Source: Cricetomys ansorgei (taxonomy: Eukaryota; Chordata; Mammalia; Rodentia; Nesomyidae). Taken from it: a stretch of 64,000 nt of DNA. The stretch spans positions 30,766,501 through 30,830,500 of the forward strand of contig JAMJFZ010000239.1 of assembly GCA_026225945.1 (NCBI GenBank), read 5' to 3'. The notes beneath the pieces are model-generated. The model ran no database searches. It was not told the origin of the DNA and saw nothing but the letters and a program-made list of their open reading frames with translations. The first letter of the stretch is position 1; each line of letters begins with the position of its first letter. Below, piece after piece: positions 56,546 to 64,000 of this stretch. The position numbers and the translations under genes are program-made.

Positions 56546-56874
56546 TAGGAACTGTGCATGCTAATAAATGTTCCTCCGAGTAGCAGCATTTTGAGGTGAA
56601 AGTCTGAGGGCCAATAATAACACGAGATTGTTTTGTTCTGGCGTGTATTTCATTTCAAGACTCTGTTTTAGGAAAATGCCTCTTCCTTTAAGCTGCATTG
56701 CTGCTTCGAATCCTTTATAGAACCTTACTTTAGGAACAGCAGCCAAAATGGCTTGGAACTGTGGCCTACAGTCATGTTCTGGTGGTGTCACTGGGCAGCC
56801 CACACAGCTCTGTAAAAGTGGCAAGGAAACTTTCTTTAAAGCCAAGCAATAGAAAAGATCAAAATATACTGCAA

Positions 56875-56928
<54 letters not shown>

Positions 56929-57600
56929 CGCAATAATTGCATGGGTCACATGAGGATGCTGGAGGCACCAGGTTACTGCCTGGCAGCTCTTCTTATGGGA
57001 CCTAAAGGAAGGAGGAACTTGTACTAAGGGGCAAAGTTTTGATGATTCTCTATTTTGATTGATAGATTATGTCATATGTTTTCTACTACACATGCTCCAT
57101 CCCATAATGCATCTAGTTTTAATTAGATGCATGACCAAATATGCATTAGCATAATATGGTAACTAGATTCTTCCTAAAAGTCCACTTACAGGACACAGTT
57201 CATCTTACTGAGCACGTACCCAATTCCAGTTTAGGCCACATGGGATTTTCCATTCTTCATACTGTATACATTGGGAATGTATGTGAATAGAAACTAAGTT
57301 TGATGGTTGCTAGGGGAGGGCATACCTATCCCATTGTTCACAGGTGGATGTCCAAGGTTGCTAGGTGCATTTCTTCAGAGAGGGATGTGTTGCATAGTAC
57401 ACACAGGGAAAGGAGCTAGGCTACCAAGTGGTAGCCTAGAAGAGTGGTGGGGGGTATACATAACCTAGTCCAAACAGCCTCAGGCTACTAAAATATTCCA
57501 TATGTTTGCCTGCCTCACCGTACACATAAGAAGAAAATGGTATGTCAATGAAAGGATTTACAACAGAACTCCATTTTTCTATTTTAATTGGGTTTTTTTT
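56546..57600. other. Intergenic DNA with (AT)n-(GA)n
   Basis: (TA)n at 56876-56907 runs into (GA)n at 56907-56929. No other element recognised. Confidence 0.45.
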
Positions 57601-57604
57601 TTTT

Positions 57605-57920
57605 TGTAATAATTAGGGGCTGGGGGCACATGTCCTGGCTCATGTGTGGAGGTCTGAGAACAATTTGTAGGAGACAGTTCTCTTCCACCGTGTGAGTTGC
57701 AGGCTTTGCATTCAAGTCAGGCTTCTCAACAAGCGCCTTCACTCACTCAGCGTCTCTCAAGCTCAGCCCCTTTTCTACTGTTTTATTTTATTATTATTAT
57801 TTTTTTTTTAAGACAGGGTCTCACTATATAGCTCTGGCTGGCTAGAATTCACTATGTAGACAAGGCTGGCTTGGAAATCCACCTGCCTCTATCTACCCCT
57901 TGAGTGCTTGAGTTTGACCC
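57605..57920 (-). repeat. Antisense B3-like and B1 SINEs
   Basis: 57610-57775 has GGAGGTCTGAGAACAATTTGTAGGAGACAG. 57808-57920 has AAGACAGGGTCTCACTATATAGCTCTGGCTGG. Confidence 0.75.
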
Positions 57921-57954
57921 ACCTTTTTTATACTTTAACGACGACAAAAATCCT

Positions 57955-58186
57955 AGACTGACACAATGGCTCAGCAGGTAAAGGCACCAGCTGCAAGCCT
58001 GATGACCTGAGTTCAAGTTCTCAAAACCACATGTAAAAAGAGAGAACCAGCCAGGTGGAGTGGCACACACCTTTAATCTGCTTCGGAGGCAGAGGTCTCT
58101 GTGAGTTCAAGGCCAGCTTGCTCTACATAATAAATAAGTTTCAGGACAGCCAGAGCTACATCATGAGACTCTGTTTTGAAAAAAAC

Positions 58187-58222
<36 letters not shown>
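57955..58222 (+). repeat. B3-type head, B1 and (GA)n
   Basis: ACACAATGGCTCAGCAGGTAAAGGC at 57960. B1 at 58047-58185, then about 32 bp of (GA)n in its tail. Confidence 0.85.
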
Positions 58223-58224
<2 letters not shown>

Positions 58225-58302
58225 CACTGCCAAGGAAGCCTGACTTCCATAAGTGTTCTGTGGCTTCTCTAAACAAATAAATAATTTTTAAAGACAAAAA
58301 TA

Positions 58303-58510
58303 TGTCCTGAAGAGATGGCTCAGAGGTTAAAAACACTTTCTGATCTTACAGAGTTCTTTTCTCAGCACTTAAACATGATGGCTCACAAACACCTATAACT
58401 CTGGTTCCAAAGAATCCAATGCCTTCTTTTGACCTGCTTGAGTAACTGGCATACATGTGGTGCACAGATATACAGGCATGTAAAACACTCTCACACATTA
58501 AAAAAAAATA
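58303..58510 (+). repeat. B3-type SINE
   Basis: TGAAGAGATGGCTCAGAGGTTAAAAACAC head, GGTTCCAAAGAATCCAATGCC, A-rich end. Confidence 0.85.
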
Positions 58511-58699
58511 TTTTTAAATTTACAAAATCCATGGAAGGAGCAGGAGATGAGAAGATATTTAATGAATATAAAATGTTTAAAGTTCTAGAGATCTATATCA
58601 TGACAATGTAAATATAATTAGCACTACAGGCTGTGTGTTTAAAATTGATTAGCACAGTAAACTTTTTAGATTTTATTAGTCACTATTTAACAACAAACT

Positions 58700-59205
58700 T
58701 ATAGCCAGGTATGATCACACATGCTTGTAATTCTGGCTATTCAGGAAGCTGAGGCAGAAGGATCACAAGGACTGCCTAGACTAAAAAGTGAATTCATTGA
58801 CACCCTGGCCAACTTATTACAAGACCCTCTCTCAAAAAATAAAAATAATTAAGTGCTGGAGGGCCAGTGAGATGGCTCAGCAGGCAAAGGCAGATGCTAC
58901 AAGACCTGAGATGACTTGAGTTCAGGATCTAAAACTTACACGGTGGGAGGAGAGAACCAACTTCTGCAGGTTGTCCTTTGACTGCCACATGCGTGCTATA
59001 TCAATCAATTAAAATGCAGTAACTAGAGAGATGGCTCAGTCATTAAGAGTGCTAGCTGTTCTTCCAGAGAACTCAGGTTTGGTTCCCATACCTGGTGATT
59101 CACAGTAGCCTGTAACTTTCGCTCCAAGGGAATCCAATGTTCTTTTCTAGCCACGGTGGGAACTGCACTCATGTGTACAAGTGCATGCAGATATAGACAA
59201 ATGTA
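58700..59205 (+). repeat. B4/B1-like SINE and two B3-type SINEs
   Basis: 58703-58845 has AGCCAGGTATGATCACACATGC. 58862-58990 has GGCCAGTGAGATGGCTCAGCAGG. 59022-59200 has AGAGAGATGGCTCAGTCATTAAGAG. Confidence 0.8.
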
Positions 59206-59209
59206 GCCT

Positions 59210-59500
59210 TTGGTTCAGGTTCAAAGGCTTTTATTCTTTGCCTAATTCAATCACCAGTCCTAAGTCCTGGAGCCCTGGAGGGTTTAAGCCTTTGTACAAT
59301 CCAAAACATTAAAGCTGCTAGCCATGACCTAGAAGGCTTCAACCTCAGAGTCTGAGACCTACTGCTGACTGATTTAAACTGACCTTCTGAACCGTATCTG
59401 ACTGAGTTCTTTGGACTCTGGCTGATTCTGATTCTCTGAATGCCTCAGACTGAACCACACTTCTCTGCTCAGCTTCAAACTAACTCACTCTCGCTAGGAT
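59210..59500 (-). mobile_element. LTR-like element, same family as 23.4 kb
   Basis: Shares CTGGAGCCCTGGAG, ACCTAGAAGGCTTCA and CTGCTGACTGA blocks with 23385-23600. AATAAA lies on the reverse strand near the left end. Confidence 0.5.
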
Positions 59501-59504
59501 CATT

Positions 59505-60385
59505 CTTAGATTCCAGGGAGTTTCCACTCCACTAGGTCTCCAAATCACTACCTAAAATGTCCCCCAATCCCAGTCATCTCCTTTTATATTCTCTCCATCC
59601 CTCTCCCCGATACCTCCTGTTCCCATTCCCATCCTCCCCCAGCCCATCTGTAATGTCTGTTCTAGTTCCCTTTCCCAGGGAGATCCAGTTGTCCCTACTG
59701 GGGCCCTCCTTGTTGCATAGCCTTTCTGGGTCTGTGGATTGCAGTAGAATTCTCCTTTACTTAACAGCTAATATGCACTTATAAGTGAGCACATACCCTG
59801 TTTGTCTTTCTAGTTCTGGGTTACCTCACTCAGGATGATTTTTTCCTTTAGTTCCATCCATTTGCATGCAAATTCCATGGTGCCATTTAATAGCTGAGTA
59901 ATACTCCATTGTGTAAATGTACCACATTTTCTTTATCCATTCTTCAGTTGAGGGGCATCTAAGATGTTTCCAATTTCTGGTTATTATGAATAGTCACTAT
60001 GAACATAGTTGAGCAAGTGTCCTTGTGGTAGGATGGACCCTCCTTTGGGTATGTGCCATGGAGTGGTATAGCTGGGTCTTGACATTGGTCTATTTCCAAT
60101 TTCCTGAGGAATTGCCATATTGATTTCCATAATGGCTGTACAAGTTTGCACTCCCACCAGCAATGGAGTGTTCCTCTTACTCTACATCCTCATCAGCATG
60201 AGCTGTCACTTGTGTTATCGATCTTAGCCATTCTGACAGATGTAAGATAGAATCTCAAAGCAGTTTTGATTTACATTTCCCTGATGCCTAAGGATGGTGA
60301 ACATTTCTTTGTTTCTTAGCCATTTGAGATTCCTCTATTGAGAATTCTGTGTTTAGATCTGTAGCCCATTTTTAATTGCATTATT
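59505..60385 (-). mobile_element. L1 3' end (ORF2 tail and 3' UTR), antisense
   Basis: Reverse of rodent L1: CTTTCCCAGGGAGATCCA, GGTTACCTCACTCAGGATGAT, CTGAGTAATACTCCATTGTG, GCACTCCCACCAGCAATGGAG, CCATTTGAGATTCCTCT. 5'-truncated; the ORF2 part is full of stops. Not active. Confidence 0.92.
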
Positions 60386-60404
60386 TGTAATAACAAATAT
60401 TTTT

Positions 60405-60485
60405 AAAGAGCTGGAGATACAGCTCAGGAAGGCCCTAAAATGAAGCCCTACTATAAATAAATAAACAAATAAATAAGCAAATCAA
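60405..60485 (+). repeat. ID-like fragment with (AAAT)n tail
   Basis: GCTGGAGATACAGCTCAGGAAGGCC then ATAAATAAATAAACAAATAAATAAG. Confidence 0.65.
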
Positions 60486-60727
60486 ACAAGCAAAAGACAA
60501 GCAAGAGAGCAAAAGAAAGAAAGGCTGGAAGGCAAACAACCTGAATGTCCCATCAAGATCTCAAAATACCATTTTCTACTAAAAGGAAACAGAATTTCTT
60601 GGAAACATTGTTGTCTCTGGGTATAAGGCAGAACATGTACAAGATGAGCCAGGAACACTGCCAATTTGAAGAGGGTTCAGGAACCAAAGATGAGTTCATC
60701 AATTCCCTAGTGCAGCTGTAGAGCTGA

Positions 60728-60955
60728 AAAGGGCTAGAGATATGGCTCTGTGGTTTAAAGCACATGCTGCTCTTACAGAGGACTCAGGTTTGGATCCAGG
60801 ACCCAAATGGTGGCTTACAATCATCCCAAACTCTAGTGCAAGGGGACTCTTATTCCCCCTTCCTAACTCTGAGGGCACCAGGCACTCACACAGTGCACAT
60901 ACACACACACAGGCAAAACATTCATACTTATAAAATTAATCTTAAACTTATTTAA
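60728..60955 (+). repeat. B3-type SINE
   Basis: GGGCTAGAGATATGGCTCTGTGGTTTAAAGC head to a CACACAGGC tail. Confidence 0.85.
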
Positions 60956-61455
60956 AGAGCTGAAAACAATACATTTTTTTTTTGTGGTATAAGAGGAGAG
61001 ATTATGAAGTCAGTCTCACTGAACCAAAGTCAAGGCATTAATACTGGCTGAGGACCTACTGCCACATAGAAGCCAAAACTATGGCATTGCTTTCTGCCAA
61101 AAGACAAAGGTTTGTCCTACAAAGAGATGAGTCCTACTCAAATCTGCTTCCTTTCCTGGTTGGTGAGGAAGAAGTTTAAAAGGTTCTAGACAAGAGAGAC
61201 AAAGGCTCCTCAGTTGTAAGACTGGAGTGTCCATGGGAATGCTCGCATCTGCACACCAGTCAAGATATAGGTAAGGTGGAGCGCTACTGAGAAGACACCC
61301 TGTGTTGACCTCCATGCTCCACGTGCACAGAGTGATCTTAACGCATTTATTGTCAACCTGTTTACAGATTTGCCTCAAAGATAATCTGCCCCAAAGTGAG
61401 GGAAGTGACATGTAGGAAGTAAATTTCTCCTCTTTATCTTGGTCTGAGTTATTTG
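60956..61455. other. Intergenic DNA, nothing recognised
   Basis: The 110-codon minus frame at 61079-61411 shows no domain or conservation cue. Confidence 0.4.
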
Positions 61456-61459
61456 TTTT

Positions 61460-61562
61460 GTTTTGTTTTTGAAATTGAACTTTGTTCTGTAGTCCAAGTA
61501 GCCCTTAAACCCCAAGGCAATTCTCTTGCCTCCCAAGCTTTGGGACGACACATAACACCTGA
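61460..61562 (-). repeat. Diverged B1 SINE
   Basis: GTTTTGTTTTTGAAATTGAACTTTGTTCTGTAG...CTTGCCTCCCAAGCTTTGGGA. Confidence 0.6.
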
Positions 61563-62580
61563 TTTTTGGAGGTGCTTCTCCTGACTTATTTTTCATACTA
61601 TACCCTGCACGAATTACTCCGTATTATACAAAACAGTGGTTTTCAGAATATCCCTTGCCCTCAGTGACTCCACTTTACAAAGCAGCATGTTTTACTGCAT
61701 TAACAGAGGGAGAATGACTGTACGCCTCACTGTGCATGTACGTGTGTACTACCTGTCCAACATGAACCAGGAGGAACAGACTGAAAAACAACTTATCCCT
61801 GAAAGTAAAAAGATATCATCCATACTTACCAATGAGGATGAAGAACATGATCACACAGTTATATTAAAACTAGCCAGGCCCATGCCTTTAATCCCAGTAC
61901 TCAGGAGCCAGAAGCCTAAGCCTTAGTAACCTTAAAAAGCTAGGATTGGCCACTTGTCCTTGATACCACTGATTAAAAAGAGAATGTGAAATGCAGAGAG
62001 GGAGAGCTTGGTTTAAGGGTAGCCTTGGGGGTACAAAAAATTAAACATCCCATTTCAAGAAGAAAAAAAAAAACTTCCATTGTAGTTAAGAGGTAAAAAT
62101 CTTGGTTTTAGATATGACTTGGGATTGGACATACCCAAGATGCCCTTCAACTTATATATCTAAGGGCAGTCTTAAATTCTCAAGTCTCCTACTTTTACCT
62201 CTTAAATACTAAGATTGCAAGTATATAAAAGTCTGAAAATGCAAGTTCCCCATAAAGCTGACATAGATGTAGGTGTGTCTATTTGGTACTGATGACTTGC
62301 CTACTTTCACGGGGGTGTGTTGAGGGACAAATGAGAGCGCAGAACAAATAACCAAGCCTGGCTGTATATACATTCTTACTATGGACCACCATGCCAGAGG
62401 ATTTAGGCAGAAACCTGTATTCTAATCCAAAAGACAGAATGACTGCTTCTATAAATTGATGAACTTTTCAAAGTGTTTTTAAGCAGAAAAAGAATATTCA
62501 TATGGAGAAAAACTCAACAATTGTTTACTTCTGGCATCTAATCCTCAGCTCAGAGGCACCCACTCTCACATCACCCATAC
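61563..62580. other. Intergenic DNA, one B1 snippet
   Basis: AGCCAGGCCCATGCCTTTAATCCCAGTACTCAGGAG at 61873-61910 is a short B1 start. Nothing else named. Confidence 0.4.
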
Positions 62581-62582
62581 AG

Positions 62583-62728
62583 GGCCCAGATTTGATGACA
62601 CACGCCTTTAATCCCAGCACTCAGGAGGCAGAGGCAGATAGGTCTCTATTTCAAGGCCAGCCTGGTCCACATAGCAAGCTCTAGGCATCCAAGCTTACAT
62701 AGTGAGACTCTGCCTAAAATAAACAAAC
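62583..62728 (+). repeat. B1 SINE
   Basis: GATTTGATGACACACGCCTTTAATCCCAGCACTC to GAGACTCTGCCTAAAAT. Confidence 0.9.
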
Positions 62729-62779
62729 AGAGAAAATGTAATCGTACATATACCAGAACGCACATGACTATCCACATTT

Positions 62780-63185
62780 TAAACAGAAACAATTTATTCT
62801 TAAACATATTTTATTACATTCATTACATTATCAATATCTAAAAATTAGTCAGAAATTTTGCTTGATAGTTTCAACTTTTTGTTTTTAAAACAGGGTCTCA
62901 CAATTCCAGGCTGAATTCAAATCTACTACATCACCAAGGATAACCTCAAATTTCTGATTTTCCTACTTCCCATCCCCCCAAGTGCAGGGATTATAGGTAT
63001 ACCCAAGGGCACCTGGTAGTGTGGCAAGGGTCAAACCCAGGGCCTCACATGTGGCAAGTACCATACCAACTGCAATGTGTCTTCTTCCCCTAAACTGTTT
63101 TTACAACCATTCAGTAACAATAACAAAATAAAAGCGATCTTAGTATACACTGAGATATACATGACACTAAGCACAAACAACAGGT
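62780..63185 (-). other. Tmem70 3' UTR with two candidate poly(A) signals
   Basis: Two AATAAA hexamers occur on the minus strand, at 62815-62810 and 62798-62793, about 370-390 bp after the stop; either would give a 3' UTR of roughly 400 nt. Inside it lie an antisense B1-like piece (about 62884-63000) and an antisense tRNA-derived SINE piece (about 63005-63090). The 3' end is inferred. Confidence 0.5.
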
Positions 63186-63643
63186 TCATTTTTCATCCTT
63201 GTGCAGTTTCTCTTCACTGACTTCTTCCACATCAAAAGTGAATGGTTTGTCGTAACCCATTAGATGGTTATAGTCTTCAGGGTTTGGAAAAAGCATTGGA
63301 TTAACTAACAGTGATTTTGTTTTAGCATAAAAGGTGGTAAATATGTGTGAGCTCTCTGGAATCGTCACATCATTTTGGTGAAACACCGTGCTGGTTTCTG
63401 AAAGCATAATGCTGTAAGTTATTGCTTTGTAAGTGTCAGTTGTGGCTTCATGGTACAACCGGACGACATAGCCTTTTGTAAAAAAGTGAAGCAGCATGGG
63501 CGTGATCACTGTGAAGCTTCCCATGATGCCATAAAATAAGATCTGCAAAGGCAGACTTCCAAACACCACATTGCTTTGTGAAAGGAGGTATGGTAAAAAC
63601 GCAAGGCTGATCACACTTGTAGAATAGGAGAAACATTTCACAC
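63186..63643 (-). CDS. Tmem70: Tmem70 last coding exon (partial gene; 5' exons outside the window)
   Basis: TMEM70 is a mitochondrial inner-membrane protein needed to assemble the ATP-synthase c-ring and also linked to complex I assembly (family knowledge). Acceptor TTCTGTAG ends at 63644. The exon encodes the end of a split Gly codon and 151 residues, stopping at TGA 63188-63186. Two hydrophobic segments, about exon residues 6-20 and 30-54, form the membrane hairpin and are followed by the conserved [19 protein letters not shown] block and a charged, Lys/Glu-rich tail. The human protein is about 260 residues, so the N-terminal targeting part and its exons lie beyond 64000. The reading frame is intact. 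Upstream in-frame codons to 63692 are intron read-through, not exon. Confidence 0.95.
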
Positions 63644-63738
63644 CTACAGAAGGAGAAACAGAAGAGAACATCTTTACGTTTCTATAAACCAATCAATCCA
63701 CCCTATTAATTCCTCTGCCCTGTTCTTCCTATGCCAGT

Positions 63739-64000
63739 TACTGTTTGAATGCAAAATGTCCCCTAGTTTCATGTGCTGCACACTTGGTCCCCTGATGACA
63801 GCTCCTGGGGAAGATTTTAGAAACTTTAGGAGGTGGGACTTGGCTGCTATGCTCAGGTCCTGGCCCCTTATTTCTATGTCATGAAGTGAGGAAGCTCCTC
63901 TGCCACATACTCCTGCCACCCTAATGCTGTGTTCAAACCCTCTAAAACTGTGAGCCAAAATGTGTCTTTCCTCCCTGAAGTGGTTTTCTTGGGTACCTGG
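63739..64000 (+). repeat. MaLR/MLT1-like LTR in Tmem70 intron 2, cut by the window edge
   Basis: It begins with the family's TTTGAATG...TGTCCCC opening and later shows an AGGAGGTGGGACTTGG block and CTGTGAGCCAAAATGTG near the end. The terminal CTAA...CA end would be past 64000. Confidence 0.6.

Noticed and set aside
63644..63692. N-terminal extension of the Tmem70 frame to a Met at 63692
   Set aside because: The 3' splice site TTCTGTAG at 63644 and loss of similarity show it is intron sequence.

Overview
The window is nuclear DNA from a muroid rodent. It is full of B1 (7SL-derived), B2/B3/ID (tRNA-derived) and RSINE1-type SINEs, rodent L1 pieces, MaLR-type LTRs and long (CA)n, (GGA)n and (GGT)n tracts. 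Exons are short, have GT-AG borders and lie kilobases apart. The two genes present do not match the mouse or rat proteins as I remember them, so a cricetid (hamster, vole or deer-mouse type) is my best guess; that is an inference.

There are two real protein-coding genes, both on the minus strand. (1) Ly96 (MD-2, the lipid A-binding partner of TLR4) is complete in five coding exons: 55696-55807, 51848-51937, 47353-47481, 41076-41128 and 38701-38808. They join in frame (intron phases 1,1,1,0) to 163 codons plus stop, with all seven cysteines at the positions known for human MD-2. (2) The last coding exon of Tmem70 (mitochondrial ATP-synthase assembly factor) is at 63186-63643; its earlier exons lie beyond the right edge. 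The order and orientation Tmem70 -> Ly96 match the conserved mammalian neighbourhood. Their protein-coding ends are about 7.4 kb apart.

Layout: 1-38.6 kb is gene-free DNA downstream of Ly96, on the side where Jph1 is expected further out. It holds ancient MER5A, MIR and L2-like relics, three L1 remnants, MaLR-type LTRs, two related retroviral-type solo LTRs 12 kb apart, and many microsatellites. 38.7-55.8 kb is Ly96, with introns packed with B1 elements, an L1 3' end and a MaLR LTR 51 bp from the exon 4 donor. 55.8-56.0 kb is the likely Ly96 promoter (ETS/PU.1-like, M-box and AP-1-like motifs, no CpG island). 56-62.7 kb is intergenic, with SINEs and an antisense L1 3' end. 62.8-64 kb is the Tmem70 3' end.

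I found no CRISPR array, tRNA or rRNA gene, operon or intact transposon gene, and nothing that looks like a new biological system. The most interesting signals are in the MD-2 protein (changed glycosylation sites, Arg122 with Leu125, a 3-residue C-terminal extension), a G-quadruplex-type run just inside Ly96 intron 1, and nested or paired LTR insertions. Almost all other open reading frames are chance frames in repeats. SINE and LTR borders are by eye, usually good to 5-20 bp.
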